Positions 1 through 11,664 of a stretch of 64,000 bases of DNA are shown one piece after another. The first letter of the stretch is position 1. Each line of letters starts with the position of its first letter. The stretch is taken from contig JACGCK010000106.1 of assembly GCA_014925825.1 (NCBI GenBank), forward strand, positions 97,320-161,319, in the 5' to 3' direction. Made by a program: the position numbers and the translations under genes. The notes below the pieces were generated by a model. That model was not told the DNA's origin, did not search any database, and saw only the letters and a list, made by a program, of their open reading frames with translations. The stretch comes from Pholiota molesta (lineage: Eukaryota > Basidiomycota > Agaricomycetes > Agaricales > Strophariaceae).

Positions 1-1989
1 GCAAATCATCTTCCTAATGAGAGACTATGTCAGCTCAGTGACATACAATCACACCTTTCTGATAGTCATGCCTCTCCACAGCAGTCGCTCACTCTCCCCT
101 ATTACGAGATAGCTAGTTTTCCTCGCTCGATTCTGAACCGAGAGATTGGTGTTTTTCGGAGTGTCAGCATGATAATCGTTCTTCGCCTTCTTTTAATATT
201 TCCCATGCGGGTCACTAATACCCCACACATCTGAGCTGCTTCTTAAGCCTGTTTGAAGAAGCTTCCTACGGCAGATGAAAGCGGGGAATCAATTTTTTTC
301 TTTTTGCGTGTGTGATCCAGCACATATGGGAAAACAAGTCCAGGAATCGGGCTAAAAATAGAACTTCCTTCGCGTCCATCTCTAGACTCTGAGAACCTCG
401 AAAAGAGCACCGCGTATGTGGTGATCTGCAAAAACAGTTCTCCATTAGCGGCGGAGTTGGGGCGTACCAACGTTCAGCCGTCGGTACAGAGAACTTAGAA
501 GCGCTGCGTCTCACGCGATAAGGAAATCAGCTACATGAGTTATATGCGTGCGCGGAAAACGCCACTGCTTATGGGAAAACAAACCAGCACTGGTCCAGAG
601 TGCGATAATCAGTTGCCCAGGGCGATAAATAGCGATAGCTCTAGGTAGGTAAATCTTGTGTAAAATTAGAACCCGCGACGGTCGACGTGGCCCAAGGAGG
701 ATCGCTACACTCGGATTTAAGTCGCGGTATCCCCTGACAACTTATTTTCTGTAGCACATAAAAAATACATAGGCACTGGGCTTGGACTATACAAAGAACC
801 TATTTTTGCAGCCGCTTTGCAAGTCCGACGGTCAGGAGGATAATAATGCGTATGATTATTCGAGTGCGGTTGTGGGAGAACTCGACACTGGCGAAATTTG
901 TTCACACCTGCCTTCAAACTTCTTTCTATCAGAAGACAAGAAGGGAGATTCAATGTGTACCATGGTAGACCCAAGCCAACTAGATCGATACCATCGCGTC
1001 GCTGAGAAGCCGCTCCTACATGTGGGCACAGCGAACGAATAGACGAGGCAAGTTGATCGATTAAAATCGATTCACAGATAGCTCGCGAGCGGCGTGGGTC
1101 CTGCTACACCAGAGAGACCAGGCTCCGTGGAAAAGTCCACGACTCCAAAGGTCGGATTTAGAGCAAGGAATCCAAGATAATGGCCATGCATGGTTCTCAT
1201 TAGCCGATTGCCTTCTCAAAAAACAGGTCAGTGGAGCCAGTAGATCCGTTGGCAAGGTCGTCCGACATAATCAGACCAACGCGAAAGCAAAATATCTCAA
1301 CGGGCATGCACATACTATCATGGGAGCAGTAACGGGCCGGACCCAGTGGCACTGCCGCTTAGCGCCACATAATCCTTATCTGTCATGTCTCCTTTTACAT
1401 TTATGTTCAGCTTGCCCTGTTTAAGAAACAGTTACGCAAGCAGCGGCTCCAGAGAGGCCATAGCATCTTTATAGACTCATGCAGATCCCTAAACAACGAC
1501 TAAAACCCACACAGTAGATTCACTACATATTATGGTTGATGTCAGGTCGAAGAACGGCAGGTACTTGCATTGACATACTTGGCGGCTTGTTCAATATCCA
1601 ACATTGAAAAGACAAGTAATTTTATAGCGACACTAGAGATACATACACGAATAGTGAGCGACATGTACTACATTGCACAAGAATAGAAAAGAGTGGACGA
1701 GCGAATGGTCAGCCATATCGCTAAGAGTGCGCAGTATCCCAAAGTGAAGAGCGGCAGTCCAAGGCAGCAATTAAAAACCAATGAAGATGAATTATCCACG
1801 GAAGGAATCACAGGATAAGAGATCAACAAAGGTGTATGTGCTGTGTAGAGGAAAACAATGTCCAAGATAATGACGATGTAGAGAAAAAGTCTGGTAACTA
1901 TAAGGGGGATATAGGAGGGAGTTCACACTGTTCATAGAGCCAATCAGGAAAAAATGTGAGAATGCAACGGTCCGGGTATGAGCAACCCC
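1..1989. other. No supportable gene
   Basis: Only short uninterrupted frames occur here (the longest about 86 codons, near 782-1042 on the plus strand). None has a recognisable domain, and I found no convincing chain of exons joined by GT-AG introns. The 3' end of the GPI-anchored protein gene begins at 1990. No tRNA or repeat was recognised. Confidence 0.5.
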
Positions 1990-2820
1990 TTAAAGCGCGA
2001 GCATCGCAGCACCAGCTACAGTCGAGAGAAGGACCGCAGCAAAGCCACCAACGGAGCCAACGAAGCCGACACGCGAGGAAAGGGCGCCAGAATTAGCAGT
2101 GGTGCTGGCGGCGCTGTTTGCGGTGGTCACCGAAGTGACGCTATTAGAACGGGAGGTGGGGTTTGCTGGGCTGATAACAGAGCTAAATCCTGCGGTAATG
2201 CTCCCTGCGGTGGTGGTCGGGCTATTCATTTTGGTTAGGATTTGCCAAAAATAGAATGTTCGAAACTGAAAAAAGAGATAGTACTCACGTGACACCTGTG
2301 CCCGTCTTAGTTCCAGTCGTGCCTGTGGTTGTCGAGAGTGCGGTCGTGGAAGTGGTGCTGGCGGCGCCAACGGAAAAGTCTCCGGTGGTAGCAAACACAT
2401 CGCTAATGTTGCCGATGTTCACCGCTTGGAGGGTATAGCCGTCGCTGCAAAGAGAATCGGTATGAGCTTTTTGCGACAGCATGCACAAGAGAAGAACACA
2501 CCCAACGGGAACGACTGGAAGAGTCAAAGTAATTGAGTTGGAAGCAGGGTCAACGTTGTTGGCGATGGCGAAGGCGTTGTTGAACGCGACGTTGATGAGT
2601 TCGAAAGACCAGGTAGCGCTATGAGAATTTGAGCAAATATGTGGTGGTAAGTAAATGAAGAAAGATCGTACGGGTCACCCTGTTCATTCGTCCATTTAAT
2701 GGTAATCTGCCCTCCGGTGGTTGGGTTTTCTGGAATTGACAGAACAAGGCCAGTGACGAGGGGAGCAATGGCGGCAAAGAGGCTGGTTTTGAAGAGTAAT
2801 GCGGTCAAACTGTATCCCAT
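1990..2820 (-). CDS. Ser/Thr-rich GPI-anchored cell-wall protein (Kre9/Knh1-like N-terminal domain)
   Basis: Probable secreted cell-wall or plasma-membrane protein. Four exons can be joined by eye. The first begins with ATG at 2820 and encodes a signal peptide followed by a small beta-sandwich region (SIPENPTTGGQITIKW) typical of the fungal Ser/Thr-rich GPI-anchored/Kre9 family. The second exon starts after an acceptor near 2622 and continues in frame. The third opens with a DGYTLQAV stretch and becomes a Thr/Ser tract. The last gives a long Ser/Thr-rich linker and a hydrophobic C-terminal tail rich in Ala, Val and Leu, as expected of a GPI-attachment signal, with small residues (NSGA) as a plausible cleavage site. 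All phases agree and no lesion is seen. The family is inferred to organise beta-glucan or to be structural; the substrate is not visible. Confidence 0.82.
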
Positions 2821-3212
2821 ATGCTTCTAAAAGACCGCCATACCTGAGTTTGGCGAACATTTTGAGGATCGTAAGGTGGACTCGTTAATTACTGAAGGGC
2901 TTGAGGAGGACTGCAACGGTGAGAAGGAGACGGTGAACAACAACCGACTTATGGCGTGTACGAATTTATATTCCGAACAGACAAACATGTGCAAGCAACC
3001 GCACAGCAGGCTAGCCTTAATCAAATCATTTCCTCTCAATGACGTCCCGCCGATTCAAAATAATCCTTGAGACTGTATTATCATGTCCAATTCTGTTCCA
3101 GACCACCCTCTTTACATGCTCGACATTTCAGTACTCTATAGGGGAGGGCTGTCTAAACTGCACTTAGTATGAGTATAACAATATCGCAATCCATCCTTCA
3201 ATTAGAACAATA
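2821..3212. other. Intergenic between wall-protein start and ATP23 end
   Basis: About 390 bases hold the upstream region of the wall-protein gene and the downstream region of ATP23, both read on the minus strand. I see no further gene. Confidence 0.5.
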
Positions 3213-4161
3213 TTAATAGATCTGATGGTTTTCAAACACGTCATAGCATGCATGAGAAGGCCATTCGAGAACAGGTTAGAACAAAATGGAACTCACCTCG
3301 TCGAAAGGTCGCGTATCAGTGAAACAGCTCTCCCACACCTCATTTACTGCACGTTCCGCTGTGGCCACATCAGGGCATGCCTCGTTAGCAGCGACCGAAT
3401 CTATCGCTCGCCGACGCACGCAGGCCTGGGACGAAAAAAAAAACAATCATGAGAACGTGCATCAAGTCACGCCACCGGGCATTCTTTTCACCTGATGTTG
3501 TTTCGAGAATGCTACGATCCCGCGTCGCAATTCTCGTGTGAAGCGGCAGTCTCCGCTCAGATTGTTCGCCCGAATCTTTCCATTGCTATCAACATTAATC
3601 CTGCTAGAACTGCTGAAATGAACTCACCTCACTGCAGGCATGGTGTCGAAGGTTGGACCAATCTACCTTGAAGCGACAGTGATCATACATGTGGATGAGC
3701 TCGTGGGTAATGGTGCTTTCCATATGTTGCTCGCCAAAGAAGTTACCAGCGCACAACACAACCGCTCCAGGATCAGGCGAGAAGCCCCCAGACTTGGTCA
3801 GGTCACACGGTGCGCAGAGGATATTGGCAGGCGGAACTTCGCAGCCAGAACTCTTCAGATGCTTGAGCATGAAGACAACAACAGGGCCTGTTGCAGTCGA
3901 GACACGAGTGATGAAAGACTAATCAAGCCTAATTTGTATGCAAATGCTTACTTAATTCATCAGGTATTCCTTCTTCCTTTCGCAGTCGCGAATGTGGGAT
4001 TCCTGCAGGTCAGCGAGGCGTTCATCTTCGGACACACCGAGCCCAGTCACTAGCATGGCCTTTCGTCGCCATCGTTCGAACGCGCTGGAAGGTTGCGGCG
4101 TAGGCGCAGGAGTGTCCTGGGGAACCTGAGCAGATGAGAGGTCTTTCCCGGAGTTGTTCAT
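3213..4161 (-). CDS. ATP23: Mitochondrial inner membrane protease ATP23
   Basis: Metalloprotease of the intermembrane space that in yeast matures Atp6 and helps assemble the F1Fo ATP synthase. The first exon (ATG taken at 4161) encodes [20 protein letters not shown] and a [10 protein letters not shown] segment matching the family N-terminus. The next exon carries the conserved Cys pair [13 protein letters not shown] and the zinc-binding HELIH motif followed by [13 protein letters not shown] third exon gives IRAANLSGDCR, and a fourth [11 protein letters not shown] with [16 protein letters not shown]. The last exon is only ATC TAT TAA (3213-3221), giving the usual IY ending. Oddity: at the end of exon 1 the codon immediately before the good donor GTAAGC (near 3949) reads TAA in frame, while the downstream frame is otherwise preserved. 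Either the donor is non-canonical, the base is wrong, or this allele is interrupted. Confidence 0.85.
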
Positions 4162-7100
4162 CACCAAGCTCTGCCGCGCTGTTAAGTCGATCATTTTTCC
4201 AATAGTATTTCCCACGGTCATAATACCAAAAATGTTATGTTTTGCTCCCGCTGAGGTTCTTTCTCCAAAGTCAACCACGTCAAACTGCACGTCACTGCAG
4301 CCTCTGTCATCTACATCTCCTGAACCCGAGTCTTTGCGCCACAGTTTTTTTCTCGCCACTTTCCTGTTCAACCAGAACCCATGCAATGGTACGCTCTTAT
4401 CTGCAGCGTTTTCTATACTGGCCTTCGCGGATTCGCGACCAAACTCTGGGTTCGTGTGGATTCAGTGCCACAAACAATATGGATTGGAGAGCTCGCTGTC
4501 AACTTTATCACTTCTTCCGGCTAGTTGCTCTGCATTCCATAACAAGCCTCGGCCGAGGTCTCTTCTCCACCTAGAACACCAAGTTTTATCATTCCCACAT
4601 CAACCAGATGTAAAAGAAAAGATAAATGCCCCGCCTCAGGTTCGACGGCGTACTCATGGTCTATGGATAGAAAGACGCCCACGGCTTTGGGTGCGACACC
4701 TCGGAATCCGACATCTCGCCTCCTACCATGGCTCAAAGACAGACGCGACTTTTTTTTTCACGCCACCTCGCATTCGCTCTAAAGCTGAGGACCCTGAGTT
4801 GGGTCACTCTCTGGGTATACTTAATATCTAATCGAACGAGTGAAGAATCAGCTTTACATGGACTTCTAAGAAACAAGTAATTCACGTAAGCTTCAGCCGA
4901 TTGTTGTTCCCATCGACATAATTATCCCATGGTTGTCCGGGATCTCTTTCAGGCCGATTCTTGATGTCTCCGGGCTGTCTTTCTTGCACCTGCATAATTA
5001 CCTCGCTCGCGCTGGGTCGACGATCTCCTAGATGTGGAAGGTTGGAGTTTTTCTGTATGTCCGTACCATCACTCGTTGGGCGGCGTACTACAGGGACTTC
5101 CATGACATCTGCCTAAAAATATTGGACTCCAACGGGGCACTGTTGTCTTTTTTTCTCTGACGGAAATCAGGGCTTGTTATCTTTCAGGAAATAAACCCAT
5201 GCTCTGCCCCCGAGATGTCTAGGCTTTTCGTATGGAACCCCTTGGCCCTCTGTCAGAAAAGAGATATTACTGGACAGACCCACTTGCAGACACGAAGCTT
5301 TATGCATACGTACACTAATTCAGATTGGGGTACTACAATGGCTCTAATAACTGTTTGTGCATCCCTGGGCTTCGCCAAATGATTTCTTTTTTCGCGACCA
5401 GGTGTCGGCATTTTCTGCTACATCGTGTTATACACCATCTGCGCGCCCGGCCTGCCCCGCACAACCGAATCGCTAGCAAATCAGCCCAACTCGCGTAGAC
5501 TCGCGTATGGTACTGACAAACCTGTCGCGAGATCAACACCACGGGTATTTGCGACCCTTTCCGAATTCCCCATTTCTAGCGTTACCGAAGTTCAAGGGAC
5601 GGCTTACATTAAGTTGCGATCCTTTCCCTCCTGCACATTGCACACTTCGCAATGCCTCACTGTGACTTTCATCTCTACCTGAACTGGAATATCCACGGAC
5701 GAAAGGGCATTGAGTCTGATTGAATTCTGAATGCGCCATTTGTCGAGGTGTGGCAACCATCTAATTCGCCGGACTCGCACTTGTCTTGCTTCGGATCACT
5801 GGGAGCACATGCTGGGGTGAGCAGCTGTCGGGTCGACACTCGACTGACGCCCATTTTCTGGTCCTTACCATTCGCGTTTACTACTCAGGCCTCAGGAATA
5901 GCAGCCTCGTGTTCTTGACAGCGAGACCGACTGCGTCATGCAGCGTCCAGCCGCAACATTATATTCGAACTTTCCTGCTCCTTTCGTGGCGCATTGACAT
6001 TGATAGATGTGGTCGCACTCCACGGTAATCGCGTCAGTTCCAGTAATCATCATCAGCGCCATGCTGGCGGCTCATCGACAGTGGGCATCATGGATGGCTG
6101 AGCGTGCTCGGGCGGCCGCGCGCACGCACCGCCTATTCGCACCCGCTGACACATCGAACCCCTCCTTCAGACCCGTTTTGCCCAATTCGTCATCGCCCGC
6201 CCACTTATTTTTGGCTCTTGGCAGAGGTACACCTGCCCATATAGATGATCTTTGGCCGCCCTTCGCGCGCCTGCCACTTGCCCTTGTAGATACTTCGAGC
6301 CTGGCGTGGGATGGCCGGCCGCCTGCAATTGCGTGCCCTGGAATAGATTTTTTTTTGACTTATTGCATCGCTGCTGCAGCCCACATACAGATCGATGTCA
6401 CTTTTTCAGAGCGTTACTACCGAAACATTCCTTGTAGATTTTTGCGTTTCCTTGTTTAACACACGCACACACGGTAATTTGGCCTTTCTGGCCTACTTGA
6501 TTTTACCCTGGGATCAGCCACTGTGAACTGCGTTGGTAGCCACCAGCTGTGGCCCGCAGTAGTTACATATCGGTAGATATCCATTTACTTGACGTTCAGT
6601 AGCCAAGGACGAAAATCGATGAATTCCGGAATGATTCGCAACCTGCAAACCCAATGCATAGATATTAGAACAAGGTCATATGAGGTCTTGATGAGGTCTA
6701 CGGTTGTCTAGATTCTAGAATACATTGATTTGGCGTGCGAAGGATCCAAGTTGTACCTAGTAGGCGACTGAGTAAACGTTCTTGACACTTGTGGATAAGA
6801 TGACCCAGTACGCTGTGCACGTCATACACAATCTATGTGAATTGGTGTGATAATGGATACGCATCACCCGGCGTTATGCCTCGTTAAGCCGTATTTAGCG
6901 CATCTCATGACCCAGCGCGAATGGCCCACGATTGACATCCTTCACACATCTCAATGGTCACCTCAGACTTGGGGTACAAACCTTTCGATCCATCGTGTAG
7001 GGCACTGTGCTCGTGAACTACGTCGTGATTTTCCCGAGTCAATACAAAGCTTCCATCACATACGCGAGAGGTTCTTCGAAAGCCCAGTTGCTCTAGTTTG

Positions 7101-7608
7101 ATGTGGGATGCATATGAAGGCGCGTCGGACTGAAAACCCAAATATAGCTGACGTTCTTACCCCGCGTTTGTCAGAAGCGTTCATTCATTAGTTGAGGTTC
7201 AGACTATTTCGCGGGAGCAGACCATCTTCCAGCTTCCTAATCTTGTCTCCATCCGCGAAGTACGCTGTGGGCGCTTTGTAGTGCAGTTAGCAGTAACTAC
7301 TTAGTAACTGGGCGCGTAGGACTTCAACTATCTTAGCGATCCAATTCATTTCATAGTAGCCGCGCGTACGGAATATTCCCAAAGGCTCAAGCCCAAGGCA
7401 GCCTCGCCTCATTCCATCAGATCGCGCCCGCGTAAGCAGGAAGTATACCGTTCGTAAGCACAGTGTATATACGGTATAGATGGTCCAGCAACAAGGTGCA
7501 GTGATGGTTGAAGTTATACATAGATAGACAAGTGCGTCTTGGGGGTAGATTTGCGAGAAACACATTGACGTAGCATAATAATGGGGTACGTTCGCTGGGT
7601 TATAATTG
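4162..7608. other. Gene-poor stretch, no recognisable product
   Basis: Several frames of 60-225 codons exist on both strands (for example 4882-5103 minus, a polar 73-codon frame beginning with ATG, and 4154-4831 plus), but none shows a family signature or a believable set of splice junctions. The plus-strand frames near 4154-4574 overlap ATP23's 5' end. Decayed transposon or gene remnants are possible but I cannot name any. Confidence 0.45.
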
Positions 7609-9031
7609 TTACAATTTGGGCTAGTCCAAATGGGTGCGCGTTTCTGTCAATCCGAAGAACAAATATCCATGGGTGATGAGGTGAAAGATCAGAAATCGCT
7701 TGTCATTATCCTTTGCCATTCAATTAAAAGTCAAAGATTACGAACCTCGGTGAAGGCTTTTAGTCCCTCCTTAAGATGGATACGTTAGCATCGAGTTATA
7801 AATGTTCAATTCTTTGATTAATTTGATGACAAACGAACCTTGATATTAGCGCCCTTGTACACTTGTTTGCTGTATGGACTCCAAGTGTGAGTCAGCATGG
7901 CCTCCGAAACGTTATGTTTCTGAGCTAAAAGCAGGCCATGTTTTGTCGATTGTACAGCATCCGGCGAGTTGGCTATGATCTGCTGCGCAGTGGCGATAGC
8001 TGTCGGGATGACTTCAGATGGTCGCACTACGAAGTTAACGCTATTAGGACAAATGTAAAAGAGGTAGTCAGCACCCGCGTTCGTGTGGGTAATGCCAAGA
8101 GTGCATATGGCTAGATGGAGGAAAACATATACTGACAATCCGATGCGGTCTCGCGCATCCGACGCGTGAATTATCTTACCCAGGAGCAGCATCTCTGAAG
8201 CACGCTGTTTAGAGAGGACGTTAGGGTCTTCCAGAACAGATCGAAATCGCATTTAGACAGTGTCGCACCTGATGTCCAGCGATGCGTGCCAGGCGAGGAA
8301 TGCCTACAAAGCACAAGACAAAAACAGTCATGGGTTGGTCCTGGTAGCACTGAAGAACAAGTGCCGGAGATCATAGCTTACCGCCTTGAATTGCAGTAAC
8401 TCCGCGTTTTACTTCAGGGAGCGCGAATTTCGCATCGTCTGCAGCCACTACTATATCGCAATTCAGCAGAATTTCCATCCCGCCGCCATACGCTCCCCCA
8501 TGTACCGCTGCAATAATGGGCTTATTCAGGGTACGTCGGGAGATAGAGCCAAACCCATGGACATTCGCAACGATGCTTTCCTGCTCGTTACTGATCCCGC
8601 TTTGTTGGTCGTTATTCCAGCTAAATCCATAAATTGATAGATTAATTCGGACGTCATCCTCTTAAAGAATCGCGCCGCACATACGCTTTGAGATCAGCAC
8701 CAGCGCAAAATACGCGTCCCTCTCCAGTCACTATGACGACCCTATTTCGCGGCGAAGGTGTATGATTTAGTGGAGAATGATGAATTGATTATTTTCCGCG
8801 GATTAGACAGCTTGTAAGTGGTCCATGCTAAGTAAAGCTATAGACAAATAGGACGCACCACAAATCGGCTTCCTCTTCGAACCAGTCTAACAGGTTCTTG
8901 AGGTCTGTGGTCATTTGTGGAGTCATTGCATTGAGAGACTTTGGGCGGTTAAATGTGAGCAGCAAGGTGTGTTCCACGGGAAATGCCACTTTGATTTCAT
9001 TAGAGTGTTTGGGAGGCTGTAGACGCGACAT
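7609..9031 (-). CDS. Enoyl-CoA hydratase/isomerase family protein (crotonase fold)
   Basis: Likely acts on acyl-CoA esters in fatty-acid or branched-chain amino-acid breakdown. Exon 1 (ATG 9031, donor at 8858) encodes the crotonase opening [18 protein letters not shown]. Exon 2 (8741-8685) gives [19 protein letters not shown], with the oxyanion-hole FCAGADL element. Exon 3 gives [19 protein letters not shown] and [15 protein letters not shown], covering the second oxyanion-hole region. Later exons give [21 protein letters not shown] and [13 protein letters not shown]. The C-terminus is [22 protein letters not shown] and KRAPIW. Phases of exons 1-4 agree. The end is unclear: the open frame after KRAPIWTSP runs on to 7287, whereas a stop at 7609 lies in a neighbouring frame and would end the protein near PKL, a possible peroxisomal signal. 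Exact substrate cannot be told. Confidence 0.82.
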
Positions 9032-9974
9032 AATGGAAGCAAGTGAGGGAGTAAGAGGCAGAATCCCGCTGGTTTCTCCACAAAACGTGGGTGGTGGGAA
9101 TGAGTCTGGGGAAACGCCATCTTTAACGACTATATCTGGCACGGCCCGGCAACACTTTGAGCCGGGCGTTCTGGTCTTGGTATGGCAGGTGTGTGGCAAC
9201 TTGGGGCAACTGCCAGAGAAAATTCAAAAGGCGTTCACTTGTGGAGTATTGGAAATTAAGAGAATACAAGAGGAGTTAGTACAAGGATGAATAGTTCTGC
9301 TATGGACCAGGTGAGAAGATGTGGGACGGTGTTGAGCTTCGGAATCTGGATTGACCGCTGAGGAGAATTTGGGCACTTGCACATATGTTGCACTCCGAAG
9401 CATACCGGAACAACAGGATGCGGGGGAAAAAACAAGGCAGACGCCGCACGCAGGCAAGCATTCAGGAACCCGAGGTCACGGAAGTCAACACGACGATATC
9501 TTATCTGAGAAAAGCCTACATCATTTAACATTCTCAGCATTGCGAAGTCGACCGAGTTGCGGGGAACGGAACGAAGTCCGTCCTTCAAAACCAAAAAAAA
9601 AAGCCAAATCGAGTAAAAAGCAAGATGCGATCATTGTTACTAGGCGGCGGTACATATACACGAATGGTATGACTTCATTACTCTCCTCCATTCTTACAAA
9701 CGCGTGCAACTTCTCTCCTCCTCCGAAAATAAATAGCAGACTAGACCCGCCGGTGGTTAAGGTATGATGGGCGACGTGGAGTTGCAGTATTATAGAATGA
9801 TTGGGCACAATGGAAACATGAAAGCAATAGCAAGACGATGATGGTACGTGACAAGACAACAGACAATAGTGGTGGATGATACGAATACTGGGAGAGAGAG
9901 TGAAAAAAGTTAGCATGACGCGCGATGTGAGCAGGCGCCTATGGACTCACCATTGCATGACATGCAGAACTTGT
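9032..9974. other. Intergenic, upstream of the hydratase gene
   Basis: This contains the 5' flank of the minus-strand hydratase gene. Overlapping minus-strand frames (9256-9594, 9521-9916) are rich in Cys, Phe and Ser and have no domain signature. I see no supported gene. Confidence 0.45.
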
Positions 9975-10157
9975 TTACTTGAAAGGGCAGTTGGGGGAGT
10001 GGGACCCGCGCCAACCGCAATGGCAGCATTGGGGAGAGCTGTGGCTTATGCACGAGCTGGACTCCGAGGCGGTGGAGGTCGCGGATATCGACGAGGACTG
10101 GTGGTGTGTCGACGCGACGGAGGTGGTAGGGGCAGCGATGGAAGCAGCGGAATGCAT
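9975..10157 (-). CDS. Possible small Cys-rich protein (60 residues)
   Basis: A single open frame from ATG at 10157. The first 40 residues are rich in Ser, Thr, Ala and His. The C-terminal part reads QCCHCGWRGSHSPNCPFK, a compact cluster of four Cys and two His (CCxCGWRGxHxxNCPF) that could bind zinc. The compact terminal motif is more protein-like than its surroundings, which is the main reason to list it. An FCMSC string follows in another frame after the stop, so the true C-terminus might be longer if a base is missing or an intron is used. Function unknown. Confidence 0.35.
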   Translation of the reverse strand: MHSAASIAAPTTSVASTHHQSSSISATSTASESSSCISHSSPQCCHCGWRGSHSPNCPFK

Positions 10158-11664
10158 TGTTATGTGATGGGGTGTGGTTGGTTAAGTTGTTAAGCTGCTT
10201 TGGGCTGTTGGAGAGGCTGAATGCGAATGATTTGAGGGGATGAAGAAGGGATGAGTAGCAAAATTGGGTGGCCTTTTATGGATTTTGCTGCTCGTCAAGA
10301 AGGTGTTAACTTTGTGGCGTCCCAGTCCGCGCATGGTCCCGTGGCTCCGTCCCAGCCGTTGGTATGACAAACTAATCCGTTTAATCGAAAAACGACAACT
10401 GAACAAATCTATCAAGGTGCGATACGCCTCCAGATTGGGACATCGTCCAGCGTTCAGTCCAGATCTAGAAGGCACAGATACGACCCACGAACCGGGCGAG
10501 TCATCACCGCGAACCTATTTCTGAGCCGACTCGCTTTCCCAAGCCATTCTCCCAAACGCGGTTAGATCTTACTTCAACTTCAAGGCTTTTGGTTCCCGGT
10601 GTCTCGGCCCCGTGCGGATGAAGTCGCAAAGAAAAAGTGTATGGTCACAGGAACAGGACACGTTGAGTCTTGGAGTGATTCATGAAGCCAAAGGCCACCT
10701 CCACGCGTGATAATCGCCACTGTGCTTTTGCACAAAAATATGCCGACCCTGGGGGCCCTTTGCAGAGCAAAAGCTTCATCACATATGCAAAAAAACGCGC
10801 TGATGGTCAACGGAAAACGCTTACTCAGTCCACCGATCCCAGGCCTAAACTCTCGTATGACGCGACGATTTTGCCTCGTGTGATGCGAGTGTGGGCGTCG
10901 ACACACCAAGACTAGCTTGCAATGAGGATGGGTCTCCTTTCATAGTCCTTTGAGGAGCAATCTGTTCACGAATGCTCACAGCATTCGCACAGCATCATAA
11001 TATGTGACGACTCGGATAGAATGGAAGAACTCAGGGTTGATTAGTAGTGCGCGCTCAAAGCAGTGTGGTTACACTGTTACAGCGCTAACCACTCAAAACG
11101 TCGGACCTTGAAATCAGATAAATTCCGACTGAATGAGAGGGTAGAAAAAACACAGAGAAAACGTGTCTCGAGACCGATAACAAGCCTTGGCCGGTGGCCC
11201 ACGATAAGAATGACCCCAGGATGAAGAGAGAGAAAATACCGCTGGTCAATTCGCGCAAATTACTCGCATACTTTCCATGCATTGAGCCACATCTGTCAGA
11301 GGCGGCGGCACGTTGTGCAAAACTGTATCAAACCTTTGTCGATTGAGACGGCCTACATTGCCGCTCGAATAAATTACTTCTTGAAAGAACATACACATGC
11401 GGGCTTTGCGGATATATCATTAGCACACCTTCACAAGAAGACCGGTCAAATATTTTATTGCTAACCCGATTAAATAAACAAGTAGGCTGTCCATTGGATA
11501 TGTCACCACTCAAACGACGTGTACGCCAGCATCTAAGTAGGTTCTTCCTGGGTGTCATAATTGTAAATTGACAGGCATCATCAACACGATTTCAGAACTA
11601 AAATAATACACGCTATGAAAAGAAACACATGCCGCAGCGCCCACTCAATAAACTTTCCCGTTCC
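10158..11664. other. No supportable gene
   Basis: Short frames on both strands (the longest 109 codons at 10580-10909 minus) lack recognisable motifs and I could not link them by introns. The 3' flank of the TPX2-domain gene lies at the right edge. Confidence 0.45.

Noticed and set aside
4154..4831. 225-codon plus-strand frame
   Set aside because: Ser/Pro/His-rich, overlaps the ATP23 5' end in antisense and has no family features.
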